A stretch of 64,000 nucleotides of DNA from Rhodothermales bacterium (GTDB taxonomy: Bacteria; Bacteroidota; Rhodothermia; Rhodothermales; VXPQ01): assembly GCA_951812335.1 (NCBI GenBank), contig OX638293.1, forward strand, positions 1,596,731 through 1,660,730, in the 5' to 3' direction. Both the position numbers and the translations under genes were made by a program. Position 1 is the first letter of the stretch. Each line of letters opens with the position of its first letter. A model generated the notes under the pieces. It was not told the DNA's origin, made no database searches, and saw nothing but the letters and a program-made list of their open reading frames with translations. Shown here one piece after another: positions 20,232-29,387 of the stretch.

Positions 20232-21443
20232 ATGCGCCCGAAGCGTGCAGAGAATCGGAAACCGGTAAACCGGGAGGCAGATGTCAAGCGGCTCAGTGTA
20301 TTGGGTTCGACCGGCTCCATTGGCACGCAGACGCTGGATATCGTACGCCTTTTTCCGGAGCGCTTCGACGTCTGCGCCCTCACTGCCGGTACGAATGCCG
20401 ATCTTTTGATTGCTCAGGCCCGGGAATTTTCGCCAGAATGCGTTGTTCTGGGCGACGCCCGTCGCCGGAAACAGGTCGAACAGGCGCTCGAACCGCTGGG
20501 CATACGCGTGTTGTCAGGGCGGGAGGGGCTTTGCGAGGCGGCTGCCCTGGATGGGGTAGATACGGTTTTGGCGGCGCTTGTAGGGTTCGCCGGACTCGAG
20601 TCGGTAATCGAAGCTGTCCGGGCCGGCAAGAAAGTCGCGCTGGCGAACAAGGAAACATTGGTTGTTGCCGGACAACTGGTCACTCGTCTCCTGAAAGAAC
20701 GCAATGGTACGCTTGTACCTGTCGACAGCGAGCACTCCGCTATTTTTCAATGCCTTGTCGGGGAGCCGGCGAATAGTGTCGAATCCCTTATTTTAACCGC
20801 ATCGGGAGGACCGTTTCGGACCCGCCCCGCGGAAACGTTCGGGACCATTACAAGGCAGGAAGCGCTGGCGCACCCGAACTGGTCCATGGGGGCAAAGATT
20901 ACGATCGATTCGGCCACTATGATGAACAAGGGGCTGGAAGTAGTGGAGGCCCACTGGATTTTCGACATCCCCGCAGCATGCATCTCGGTGCTGGTGCACC
21001 CGCAATCCATTGTGCATTCCTTTGTTGTTTTCTCGGACGGCTCCGCCAAGGCGCAAATGGGCTTGCCGGATATGCGTTTGCCGATCCAGTATGCGCTCAG
21101 CTATCCGGAGCGTTGGCCCGCGCCGCACGAACGGCTTGATTGGTCGGGAGCAATGCATCTGCATTTCGAACCCCCCGACCGCGCCAAATTTCCATGTCTC
21201 GACCTGGCGTACGAGGCGCTCGAGATCGGGGGTGCGGCGCCTGCGATTCTGAACGCCGCAAACGAACAGGCGGTTGCTCTTTTCCTGGCGGAGAAGATCC
21301 GCTTTACGGATATTCCCGACGCTATCGATCGGGCGCTTGGCGGCATGCCGGTTCAAGAGCATCCGGAACTGGAAGATCTCATTGCCTGCGACGCCGAGGC
21401 TCGGCGAGTCGTACAGGAACATGTCCGGGCAATCACTATATAA
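20232..21443 (+). CDS. dxr: 1-deoxy-D-xylulose 5-phosphate reductoisomerase
   Basis: Second step of the MEP route to isoprenoids: DXP to MEP with NADPH. About 403 residues from the ATG at 20232. The NADPH motif is VLGSTGSIGTQTLD, the nucleotide-binding 'ALANKETLVVAG' is present, and the metal and substrate site is PVDSEHSAIFQ with TASGGPFR. 'SMGAKITIDSATMMNKGLEVVEAHWIF' and 'NAANEQAVALFL' complete the family signature. It is the first gene of an envelope and isoprenoid series (dxr, rseP, uppS, bamA, skp-like) in the same order logic as the E. coli cluster. 114 bp separate it from rseP. Confidence 0.96.
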   Translation: MRPKRAENRKPVNREADVKRLSVLGSTGSIGTQTLDIVRLFPERFDVCALTAGTNADLLIAQAREFSPECVVLGDARRRKQVEQALEPLGIRVLSGREGLCEAAALDGVDTVLAALVGFAGLESVIEAVRAGKKVALANKETLVVAGQLVTRLLKERNGTLVPVDSEHSAIFQCLVGEPANSVESLILTASGGPFRTRPAETFGTITRQEALAHPNWSMGAKITIDSATMMNKGLEVVEAHWIFDIPAACISVLVHPQSIVHSFVVFSDGSAKAQMGLPDMRLPIQYALSYPERWPAPHERLDWSGAMHLHFEPPDRAKFPCLDLAYEALEIGGAAPAILNAANEQAVALFLAEKIRFTDIPDAIDRALGGMPVQEHPELEDLIACDAEARRVVQEHVRAITI

Positions 21444-21557
21444 TGTAGCCCTTTTATATTGCTCTGCACCCCGTTCGTCTCGAACTGCGCGGATCGGCGT
21501 CTTGCACAGTGCGCCGGACATGTCTGATGCCGGGCTCTTCACAGCACACCGCGATCA

Positions 21558-22952
21558 ATGGAGATGATTGTCGAGATTTTCCGGATGATTCCCGGAATCC
21601 TCCTGTCGTACGTTCTTCCGTTCCTTCTCGCCATTACCCTGCTCGTATTCGTGCACGAGATGGGGCATTTCCTTTTCGCCAAACTGTTCGGGATGCGCGT
21701 GGACCGGTTTTCTATCGGATTCCCTCCCAAAATTTTTAAAAAACAGATTGGAGAAACAGAGTACGTCATCGGCGCCACGCCTCTTGGCGGATACGTGAAA
21801 ATAGCGGGTATGGTGGATGAAAGCCTGGATACCGATCGTCTCGACAAGGCGCCGGAATCCTGGGAGTTTCGTTCGAAACCCGTTTGGCAGCGCATGATCG
21901 TTATTTCCGCCGGCGTTGTTTTCAATATGCTGCTGGCGTTTCTGATTTTCACGGGTCTCCGGCTTTCTTACGGAGAGACAAACATCCCGGCGGAAAATAT
22001 CGATGCGGTTTTTGTCGCCGATACGTCCATTGCCTACGACATGGGGCTGCGCACGGGAGATCGCCTTCTGACGGTAAACGGCGAACCCCTGGAGCGTTAC
22101 GAGGATTTCGAAAGCATCGAGTCGCTGGTTGCAGACCCGTTCACCGTCACGGTGCTCAGAGGGGACGACACCCTGCTCGTTCGCGGCCCGGAAGACATTT
22201 TCACGCAGATCAACCGCCGGGGGCCGCGCCTGGGCGTGTATATTGCGCCGGCTGTGCTTGGCGGCGTCATGCAGGATACGCCGGCCGACTCTATCGGCTT
22301 GCAGGCCGGGGACCGTATTGTTTCCATAGCCGGCGAGGAAATTCGCTTTTGGGCGGAAATGACGGAATACATACGGCGTACGGAGGGAAATCCAGTGACC
22401 GTCCGCTGGCAACGGCCCGATTCCGTCGGGATGGATGCGCTTCCCGTCTACGAAGCGCTCGTGGCGCCCGTGTTGCGGGAGGAGGGATACCTCCTCGGTG
22501 TATATAGACCCGGTGCGGATATCCTGGCGCAGGAGTTTGGCGCTATTCAGCGCCGTTTTTCGCTGTTCGAAGCGCTGGGCGCAGGAATTGGCGATACCTG
22601 GGGCAACACGCGGGTCATTGTTCTGAGCCTGGGGCGTATTTTCACGGGTCGGGAAAATCTTCGGGAAAACCTCGGGGGGCCGATCATGATCGCACAGGTT
22701 ATCAATCAGGCTGCCGAAGTCGGTGCGGGTCTCTTTTGGGACATTGTAGCGATGCTTTCCATTACACTGGCCATTATAAACATCCTGCCCATTCCGGCGC
22801 TCGACGGAGGCCACCTCGTTTTTCTGATGTACGAAGGGGTTATTCGGAGGGAACCGTCCTTGCGGTTTCGCATGGTTACGCAGCAGGTCGGTATGTTTCT
22901 GCTGCTTGCCTTCATGGTATTCCTTGTCTTTAATGACATTTTGCGTCTATAG
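21558..22952 (+). CDS. rseP: RseP-type site-2 zinc metalloprotease
   Basis: An intramembrane protease that clips anti-sigma factors and remnant signal peptides. 464 residues. The zinc motif HEMGH is at residues 33-37 in the first membrane helix; the second catalytic motif is NILPIPALDGGH near the C-terminus (LDG Asp is the third ligand). Two PDZ-like domains lie in the periplasmic loop (about residues 130-215 and 215-300; 'YDMGLRTGDRLLTVNG', 'IGLQAGDRIVSIAG'). Four membrane segments are visible. It sits between dxr and uppS. An ECF sigma/anti-sigma pair elsewhere in the window is a conceivable target, but that is only inference. Confidence 0.93.
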   Translation: MEMIVEIFRMIPGILLSYVLPFLLAITLLVFVHEMGHFLFAKLFGMRVDRFSIGFPPKIFKKQIGETEYVIGATPLGGYVKIAGMVDESLDTDRLDKAPESWEFRSKPVWQRMIVISAGVVFNMLLAFLIFTGLRLSYGETNIPAENIDAVFVADTSIAYDMGLRTGDRLLTVNGEPLERYEDFESIESLVADPFTVTVLRGDDTLLVRGPEDIFTQINRRGPRLGVYIAPAVLGGVMQDTPADSIGLQAGDRIVSIAGEEIRFWAEMTEYIRRTEGNPVTVRWQRPDSVGMDALPVYEALVAPVLREEGYLLGVYRPGADILAQEFGAIQRRFSLFEALGAGIGDTWGNTRVIVLSLGRIFTGRENLRENLGGPIMIAQVINQAAEVGAGLFWDIVAMLSITLAIINILPIPALDGGHLVFLMYEGVIRREPSLRFRMVTQQVGMFLLLAFMVFLVFNDILRL

Positions 22953-22966
22953 CACCTTTTTCGACG

Positions 22967-23749
22967 GTGAAGGTCACGGCCAACAGGGATATACGTGCGG
23001 ATGACGACGCTGCGTTGCAGGAGGCATTGAAGCGCCGCGGGGAGATCCCCTCCCACATTGCCATGATTATGGACGGCAATGGGCGTTGGGCGCGAGAGCG
23101 GGGTAAGCGCCGTGTGGCGGGGCACCGTGCAGGGGTCGATTCCGTACGGGAGATTACGGAAACGTGCGCGCAATTGGGGGTGGATTATCTCACGCTCTAT
23201 ACCTTCAGCCATGAGAACTGGGATCGTCCTTCCTCGGAGGTTCGGGCCCTGATGCGGTTGCTTTTAAACACTATTCGCCATGAAACCAGAACATTGGCCA
23301 GGAATAATATTCGTCTGCACGCTGTAGGCGATTTGTCCAGGATGCCCGAAGAAGTACGCCGCGGGTTGCATGAGGCGATGGAGGAGACGCGTAACAACGA
23401 TCGGATGACCCTGACCATCGCTGTATCGTACAGCGGGCGGCTCGAGATCGTGCGCGCTGCACAGAAGATGGCGGAGCGTGTCCGGGCCGGCGTTTTGCAG
23501 CCCGAAGACATTGACGAGGAGCTTTTCGGAACCGCGCTGATGACCTCGCATATGCCGGACCCCGACTTGCTTGTTCGTACCGGCGGGGAATTCCGGATAT
23601 CGAATTTTCTGTTATGGCAGTTGGCTTATACGGAGTTGTACATCACCGATCGCTACTGGCCGGCCTTTCGTCGACATGCACTGTACGAGGCTATCCGGGA
23701 TTACCAGGATCGGGAAAGACGTTTCGGGCGGATACTAACGGGCGAATAA
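22967..23749 (+). CDS. uppS: Undecaprenyl diphosphate synthase (cis-prenyltransferase)
   Basis: Makes the C55 lipid carrier for peptidoglycan and O-antigen precursors. 260 residues with a GTG start 15 bp after rseP. The catalytic Asp36 lies in IAMIMDGNGRWA; 'GHRAGVDSVREI', 'LTLYTFSHENWDRP', 'AVSYSGRLEIV' and 'PDPDLLVRTGGEFRISNFLLWQLAYTELY' are all conserved cis-prenyltransferase regions. A short charged N-terminal extension of about 26 residues precedes the catalytic fold; an internal start there is possible but has no better signal. It is placed between rseP and bamA, consistent with an envelope operon. Confidence 0.95.
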   Translation: MKVTANRDIRADDDAALQEALKRRGEIPSHIAMIMDGNGRWARERGKRRVAGHRAGVDSVREITETCAQLGVDYLTLYTFSHENWDRPSSEVRALMRLLLNTIRHETRTLARNNIRLHAVGDLSRMPEEVRRGLHEAMEETRNNDRMTLTIAVSYSGRLEIVRAAQKMAERVRAGVLQPEDIDEELFGTALMTSHMPDPDLLVRTGGEFRISNFLLWQLAYTELYITDRYWPAFRRHALYEAIRDYQDRERRFGRILTGE

Positions 23750-23891
23750 TTTCGTTATGAGCAAGGAGGGGTGTCGATAAAGGGCGTTTTCGTCCCGGTG
23801 GCGGTGCGGCCCGCCGGAAACTCTCCTGACGAGTTTGGGTATACCAATGCTTTCAGCCGGCATATTACGGCTGTAGCTGTTTCCGTTGGCT

Positions 23892-26399
23892 ATGAGCGCA
23901 AGATTTTCCATTCTTCTATTATGCTTTGTTCCGCTGACCATTCCGGCCAGTGCGCAAGGCATAACGGGGTCCTTCGAAACGGGTTCCTTCGATACGTCGG
24001 GGCCCTATGCGTCGCCTCCTGCTCCCTATGAGATTCTCGACATTACCGTCGAAGGCTCGGATAGTGAAAGCGCCCGTTCCATTATTGCTCAGGCAAGCGG
24101 TCTTATTGCGGGTGAGATCGTTACGTTACCCGGCGACGAAGCCATTGCGGATGCAGTCCGTTCGGTGTATCGGTTGGGCCTTTTTTCGGATGTCAAGATC
24201 GTGGAGGAGCGCCGTGCAGGGGACGGCGTGTATCTTTCTATCGAGGTGAAAGAGGAACCTCGCCTCGCAGAGTACACCTTTTCCGGCATCAAAAAGGGAC
24301 AGCAGAAAGATTTGCGCGAGAAGGCGCCGCTATTGAAAGGAAGTCCTGTTCGCCCTTCCGACATTGAGCGCACGGATCGGCAGATCAAACAGTATTTCCG
24401 CGACAAGGGGTATCTGCTTGCTCAGGTGGATGTGCGGCGCGAGGAAACCGCCGACGGGCAGGTAAAGGTTGATTTTGCGATTGACCGCGGGCAGAAGGTC
24501 AAGGTCGAGGAAATCCGGATTACGGGTAACGAAGTCGTTTCCGATTTCCGCCTGAAGCGCAAGATGAAGAAGACGAACGAAAACAAATGGTGGCGTTTCT
24601 GGAGTGGGGCGAAGTTCGACCGGAACGAATACGAAAACGACCTGAACAATGTCGTTCGATACTACAACGATAACGGGTATTACGATGCGCGTATTCTAGG
24701 CGATTCCGTGTTTGTGCAGCAGGGAGAGAAGCCGGGCATGATTGTCGAGCTGGCTGTCGAGGAAGGCCCGCGGTATGTTGTTCGCGACATTATATGGGAG
24801 GGCAACACGATCTACCCCGATGATTTTCTGGGCGATGCGCTTGGCATTGTACAGGGGGAAGCGTTCGACCGATCGAAGCTGGAACAGAATCTGTACCAGA
24901 ACAAAAACAGCAGCGATATTTCCAGCCTGTACATGAATCGCGGGTACATGCGGTTCAGTATCGAGCCGACGATACGTGTCGCCGAAGGGGATTCGCTCGA
25001 CGTTCATTTCGATATCGTCGAAGGAGATGTATATCAATTCGGCGACGTGGGCATTTCAGGCAACACCAAGACCAAGGAGCATGTCATCCGCCGGGAATTA
25101 TATACGATTCCGGGTCAGACGTTTAGTCGTGACGCCATTCAGGAGTCGATTCGGCGCCTGAGCCAGCTTAATTATTTCACGCAGGAATCGCTGGGCGGCG
25201 GCCCGGGGATAGACATTGACGAAACGGGAAAAACGGTCGATCTGACCTACTCGGTTGTTGAGCAGAGCAGCGATCAGCTGGAGCTTTCCGGTTCGTGGGG
25301 TTCCTTCGGACCCATTCTGATGCTCCGGTTCGGTTTTAACAATTTTTCGGCGCAAAACCTGTTCAACGGGTCTGCGTGGGATCCTCTTCCCTCCGGCGAT
25401 GGGCAGCAGTTGTCGCTGGCTGTGCAGACTACGGGTTCGTTTTACCAGAATTATTCCCTTTCCTATACGGAGCCGTGGTTCAGGGGACGCCCTACGCCGA
25501 TCGGGATGTCGCTTTCGTATTCGAGTTACGGCGGCGGAAGCAGCAGTCGCCGATTTTCCGGTTATAGCTATGGGTTCCAGTCGGACGGGCATTTGAAAAC
25601 GGCGTCGGCGCGCGTGTTCTACGAGCGCCGCCTGCAATGGCCGGACGACAAATTCAGCATGGGAAGCGCCCTCCGCTATCAGCATTACGACAACCAGAAT
25701 CTTTTCCGTTCGATCCCGGAAGGCATCAGTCGAATCGCTACCTTCCAGCAGAGTCTTTCCAGAAATTCGCTGGATCATCCGATTTTTCCCTCCAGGGGCT
25801 CGAGTTTTTCGTTGTCTCTTGAAATCGCTCCGCCGATCCCGGGATTTGTGCAGTATTACAAGACTCGTTTCAAGACGGAATGGAACGCGCCATTGGCTTC
25901 CAAACTGTCCATCCGATTCGGCGCCGACTTCGGATACGTGGGCTCGCTGACGGGGAATCGGGTGAATTTCGAACGCTTCGTCGTGGGCGGCTCGCCGTTC
26001 GATACGCAAGGGTACTATAACTATTTCGGACGGGACATCGTGTATATGCGCGGCTATCCCTCCGCCTCGATAGGTCCTCGTCTTAATGGCGAGCCGGTCG
26101 GAGGAGTCGTTCTGAACAAATACATGTCCGAAATAAAATTGCTGGCGATCCAGACCGAGCAGCTCTCGGCGCAGCCCTACGTGTTCCTCGATGCGGTCAA
26201 TGCATGGGATCGTTTCGGGTTGTACAACCCCGCAGAACTATTTCGATCCGCCGGCGTTGGGATGCGCATGTACCTTCCGATATTGCGGATGGTCGAATTG
26301 ACCTACGGGTATAATTTTGACGAATTTTCTTCCGGTTCTTCCACCGAGCCCGGTTTAAGCAAATGGAGATTCCAGTTTACGCTCGGGCAAGGGTTCTGA
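23892..26399 (+). CDS. bamA: Outer-membrane protein assembly factor BamA
   Basis: Inserts beta-barrel proteins into the outer membrane. About 835 residues. The signal peptide ends at ASAQ, five POTRA domains occupy about residues 45-420 ('YEILDITVEGSD', 'AEYTFSGIKKGQ', 'VEEIRITGNEVV', 'VRDIIWEGNTIY', 'FGDVGISGNTKT'), and the C-terminal 16-stranded barrel includes the lid-loop motif near 'DIVYMRGYPSASIGP' (VRGF/Y equivalent). It ends in Phe, the expected terminal residue. The ATG at 23892 was chosen over the TTG two codons earlier. A skp-like gene follows only 11 bp downstream, so chaperone and insertase are co-expressed. Confidence 0.94.
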   Translation: MSARFSILLLCFVPLTIPASAQGITGSFETGSFDTSGPYASPPAPYEILDITVEGSDSESARSIIAQASGLIAGEIVTLPGDEAIADAVRSVYRLGLFSDVKIVEERRAGDGVYLSIEVKEEPRLAEYTFSGIKKGQQKDLREKAPLLKGSPVRPSDIERTDRQIKQYFRDKGYLLAQVDVRREETADGQVKVDFAIDRGQKVKVEEIRITGNEVVSDFRLKRKMKKTNENKWWRFWSGAKFDRNEYENDLNNVVRYYNDNGYYDARILGDSVFVQQGEKPGMIVELAVEEGPRYVVRDIIWEGNTIYPDDFLGDALGIVQGEAFDRSKLEQNLYQNKNSSDISSLYMNRGYMRFSIEPTIRVAEGDSLDVHFDIVEGDVYQFGDVGISGNTKTKEHVIRRELYTIPGQTFSRDAIQESIRRLSQLNYFTQESLGGGPGIDIDETGKTVDLTYSVVEQSSDQLELSGSWGSFGPILMLRFGFNNFSAQNLFNGSAWDPLPSGDGQQLSLAVQTTGSFYQNYSLSYTEPWFRGRPTPIGMSLSYSSYGGGSSSRRFSGYSYGFQSDGHLKTASARVFYERRLQWPDDKFSMGSALRYQHYDNQNLFRSIPEGISRIATFQQSLSRNSLDHPIFPSRGSSFSLSLEIAPPIPGFVQYYKTRFKTEWNAPLASKLSIRFGADFGYVGSLTGNRVNFERFVVGGSPFDTQGYYNYFGRDIVYMRGYPSASIGPRLNGEPVGGVVLNKYMSEIKLLAIQTEQLSAQPYVFLDAVNAWDRFGLYNPAELFRSAGVGMRMYLPILRMVELTYGYNFDEFSSGSSTEPGLSKWRFQFTLGQGF

Positions 26400-26410
26400 G
26401 GCCCAGCGCC

Positions 26411-26950
26411 ATGAATGGGTCGTATCCTTTTGTCTCGTTATTCCTTGTGGCGATGCTTGGGGTTTCTCCGGTATACGCCCAGCAGAAGTTGGGTTATGTG
26501 GATTCGGAGTATATCCTGGAGCAATTGCCGGAGTACGCTACGGTACAGCAGCAGATTGATCGTATGGCCCAGGAGTGGCAGCTGGAGGTTGAGGAGCGCC
26601 GCGACGAAGTGGACGAGCTTTTTCGGGAGTATCAGGCCCGGGAATTGCTTTATACGAACGAGGAACGACAGCGGCAACGCGATGAAATCATTCGGGCCGA
26701 GGAAGGGATAGAACAGCTCAGGATGCAGTACTTCGGTCCGGAAGGACGTGTTTTTCAGGAGCAGGAACGGTTGGTGCGCCCCGTTCAGGAAAGCGTGCTT
26801 GAAGCCATTGAAGCGGTGGCCATCCGAGACGGATACGACTATGTGTTCGACAAGGGAGGAGATTATATCTTCATGTATGTTCGGGAGCAATTCGATCTGA
26901 GCGACGATATTCTTGAGGAACTTGGTATCGATACGGATAGTCAAAATTGA
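26411..26950 (+). CDS. OmpH/Skp-like periplasmic chaperone 1
   Basis: 179 residues. The signal peptide ends at PVYAQ, followed by the family opening 'KLGYVDSEYILEQLPEYA'. A long charged helical region (about 45-125) forms the tentacles of the trimeric jellyfish fold, then the C-terminal strand region ('AIRDGYDYVFDKGGDYIFMY'). Skp holds unfolded barrel proteins on their way to BamA. It starts 11 bp after bamA and precedes a second paralogue, a duplication common in Bacteroidota. The start was set at the ATG at 26411, which lies beyond the bamA stop. Confidence 0.88.
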   Translation: MNGSYPFVSLFLVAMLGVSPVYAQQKLGYVDSEYILEQLPEYATVQQQIDRMAQEWQLEVEERRDEVDELFREYQARELLYTNEERQRQRDEIIRAEEGIEQLRMQYFGPEGRVFQEQERLVRPVQESVLEAIEAVAIRDGYDYVFDKGGDYIFMYVREQFDLSDDILEELGIDTDSQN

Positions 26951-27044
26951 TTGCCTCGGCACAGTACCCGGGAGCGCATGCGCGCCGCGTACTGTGCATT
27001 GCCGGTGAAGCCACGAACCACACAAAAAACGTCAACGATCTATT

Positions 27045-27650
27045 ATGTTGAAACGCATATCTGCAGGATGTTTTCTTTTTGCCGTTGTCTTGCTTGCTTT
27101 TGCAACTGCCGGCTGGTCGATCGATGCTCGTGCTCAAGCTCTTTCGATCGGCTTCACCGATCATGAGGTTATCCTGATCAATATGCCGCAGTACCAGGAG
27201 ATTCAGCAGCAGTTGCAGACGGACTTCGACGCCAATCAGGAGGCTTTACAAGCTCTCTATACCGACTACCAGGACAAACTGGAGCGCTACCAGCGCCAGC
27301 AGTCTCTTCTTTCCGAAGATCGTCGTCAGGAGCGTGAACAGGAATTGGTCCAATTGCAACAGCAGATTCAGCAGGATGCCCAGGATCAGGATCAGCAATT
27401 GGCTGTGCGTCAGGCTGAACTGATGCAACCGCTTCTAGAACAAATACAGGACGCTATCAATGAGGTGGCTGCCGCAAACGATCTCGATATCGTGTTGCGC
27501 ACGCGGGTCGGTACGGAGCCCCTTCTGTTATTTGTTAACCCGGAGACCGTCCGGGATATAACGCTGGATGTGGCGCGTACGCTGGGCCTGGACGTGGATG
27601 GGGAAGCGACGCAATCCACCGGAGAAGCGGCCGCCTCGGACTCGAATTAG
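27045..27650 (+). CDS. OmpH/Skp-like periplasmic chaperone 2
   Basis: 201 residues with a signal peptide ending near DARAQ. The N-terminal 'SIGFTDHEVILINMPQYQEIQQQLQ' matches the opening of paralogue 1. The helical tentacle region (about 50-130) is strikingly rich in Gln (for example ELVQLQQQIQQDAQDQDQQL). The C-terminal strand region is 'AAANDLDIVLRTRVGTEPLLLFV', with an acidic tail after it. It is separated by 94 bp from paralogue 1 and lies 57 bp before panB. The high Gln content differs from the Glu/Arg-rich paralogue 1, suggesting divergence in client or partner. Confidence 0.85.
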   Translation: MLKRISAGCFLFAVVLLAFATAGWSIDARAQALSIGFTDHEVILINMPQYQEIQQQLQTDFDANQEALQALYTDYQDKLERYQRQQSLLSEDRRQEREQELVQLQQQIQQDAQDQDQQLAVRQAELMQPLLEQIQDAINEVAAANDLDIVLRTRVGTEPLLLFVNPETVRDITLDVARTLGLDVDGEATQSTGEAAASDSN

Positions 27651-27707
27651 CGGCGCCTCGACGCAGGCTGCCGGGTGTGCAGGGAAAGGGAAGAGGAAGC
27701 CGATCAA

Positions 27708-28538
27708 ATGAGCAGCGAATCTGTTACCGGGGCGCTTGACGCGAGGCGAATCACCACGCAGACCCTGCAGGACCTGAAGCGTGCCGGTGTGCCGATCGCC
27801 ATGCTGACGGCCTATGACTATACGTCGGCGCGTATCCTGGATGCCGCGGGTGTGGATGTACTTCTGGTCGGCGATTCGGCGTCCAATGTGATGGCGGGGT
27901 ACGAAACGACGCTTCCCATCACGCTGGATCAGATGATCTACCATGCGCAGTCCGTTATTCGGGCGGTGCGGCATGCCCTTGTAGTGGTGGACCTTCCTTT
28001 CGGATCCTATCAGGGCAATTCGAAGGAGGCGTTGGTGTCGGCTATCCGGGTGATGAAAGAGGCGGGTGCGCATGCGGTCAAGATGGAAGGCGGAGAACCG
28101 GCCCTGGAGGCTGTGCAGCGTATCACCGACGCCGGCATTCCCGTGATGGGTCATCTCGGTCTTACTCCGCAGAGCATTTATCGCTTCGGCACATACCGCG
28201 TGCGTGCACAGGATACGGAGGAAGCGGATGCCATTCGGAAAGATGCACAGTTACTGGAAGAGGCAGGATGTTTCGGCCTTGTTCTCGAAAAAATCCCTGC
28301 AGGCCTGGCGCGCGACGTATCGGGTGATCTTTCGATCCCGGTTATCGGCATCGGCGCCGGGGCACGTTGTGACGGACAGGTGCTTGTTACCCACGACTTG
28401 CTGGGCCTGAATACCGATTTTAATCCCCGTTTCGTGCGACGTTACGCTCATCTTGAAGAAACGATTACGGAAGCGGTGCGACATTACGTGCAGGATGTGC
28501 GCACCCGCGCTTTTCCAACCGGGGAAGAAAGTTATTGA
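27708..28538 (+). CDS. panB: 3-methyl-2-oxobutanoate hydroxymethyltransferase
   Basis: Transfers a hydroxymethyl group from methylene-THF to alpha-ketoisovalerate, first step of pantothenate (CoA) synthesis. About 276 residues. Family motifs: [14 protein letters not shown], '[16 protein letters not shown]' with the Mg-binding Asp, 'DLPFGSYQ', 'VKMEGG', '[12 protein letters not shown]' and '[21 protein letters not shown]'. The ATG at 27708 is preceded by GAGGAAG, one of the few Shine-Dalgarno-like sites here, and is preferred to the more upstream ATG. surE follows 48 bp downstream. No panC or panD is nearby. Confidence 0.95.
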   Translation: MSSESVTGALDARRITTQTLQDLKRAGVPIAMLTAYDYTSARILDAAGVDVLLVGDSASNVMAGYETTLPITLDQMIYHAQSVIRAVRHALVVVDLPFGSYQGNSKEALVSAIRVMKEAGAHAVKMEGGEPALEAVQRITDAGIPVMGHLGLTPQSIYRFGTYRVRAQDTEEADAIRKDAQLLEEAGCFGLVLEKIPAGLARDVSGDLSIPVIGIGAGARCDGQVLVTHDLLGLNTDFNPRFVRRYAHLEETITEAVRHYVQDVRTRAFPTGEESY

Positions 28539-28586
28539 CGGCGCGGTAGCCCGCTGCGTACGCGCGAAATGCGAGAAGGCATGCAC

Positions 28587-29375
28587 ATGGATTCGCATAA
28601 TGGAGCCCGACCGCTTATTCTTGTCAGTAACGATGACGGCGTGAACGCTCCGGGGATCGCGGCGCTTGCGGAGGCCATGGTCAGGCTGGGGGATGTTTAT
28701 GTGGCAGCTCCTCTTCTGGAACAAAGCGCCGTCGGGCATGCGATTACGCTGCGCGATCCTGTGCGCGCTTTTCCCGTAGATGCGAACATGGGTGGGGCGA
28801 TGCGCATCTACGGCGTTCAGGGCACCCCGGCCGATTGCGTAAAACTGGCGATCAGGGAGTTGCTGCCCCGTGAGCCGGACCTTGTCGTCAGCGGTATCAA
28901 TCGGGGGGCGAATACGGCTCTTAACGTGATCTATTCGGGTACCGTCAGTGCGGCGACGGAAGCCGCTATTCTGGGTGTCGACGCTGTGGCCGTATCTCTC
29001 TGCGACTGGGATGCCCGCGACTACGAGGCCTCGCAGGAGATCGCTTTCACGGTGGCGGAGAAAGTGCTGGAAAAGGGGTTGCCGCCGGGCATTCTGCTGA
29101 ATGTGAATATCCCGCCCCTTCCGCTATCGGCCATCAAGGGTATGCTGGTTACACGTCAGGCGCGTTCCCGCTGGAAAGAATCGTTCGATCAGCGCGTCGA
29201 TCCAAACAATCGGCCCTACTACTGGATGACAGGTACCTTTGTTAACCTTGACGAAGGACAGAACACGGATATAGCCGCGGTGCAAAGCGGACACGTTTCC
29301 GTAACACCCATTCACTACGATCTCACGGCGCACGATTTCCTTGAGCCCTTATCGGAGTGGAACTGGAACCGGTAG
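28587..29375 (+). CDS. surE: 5'/3'-nucleotidase SurE
   Basis: A metal-dependent nucleoside-5'/3'-monophosphate phosphatase linked to stationary-phase survival. About 262 residues. The active-site opening ILVSNDDGVNAPGI holds the metal-binding Asp pair; 'VAAPLLEQSAVGHAITL', 'GTPADCVKLAI', 'DLVVSGINRGANTALNVIYSGTVSAATEA' are all diagnostic. Three ATGs lie close together; the one at 28587 has GAGAAGG at proper spacing upstream. It ends 12 bp from the end of the convergent argH gene, with no obvious hairpin terminator between them. Confidence 0.94.
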   Translation: MDSHNGARPLILVSNDDGVNAPGIAALAEAMVRLGDVYVAAPLLEQSAVGHAITLRDPVRAFPVDANMGGAMRIYGVQGTPADCVKLAIRELLPREPDLVVSGINRGANTALNVIYSGTVSAATEAAILGVDAVAVSLCDWDARDYEASQEIAFTVAEKVLEKGLPPGILLNVNIPPLPLSAIKGMLVTRQARSRWKESFDQRVDPNNRPYYWMTGTFVNLDEGQNTDIAAVQSGHVSVTPIHYDLTAHDFLEPLSEWNWNR

Positions 29376-29387
29376 CGGCGCCGTATT

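Noticed and set aside
21555-22814. 419-codon frame antisense to rseP
   Set aside because: rseP with its HEMGH and LDG motifs explains the stretch; no homology is seen in the antisense frame.
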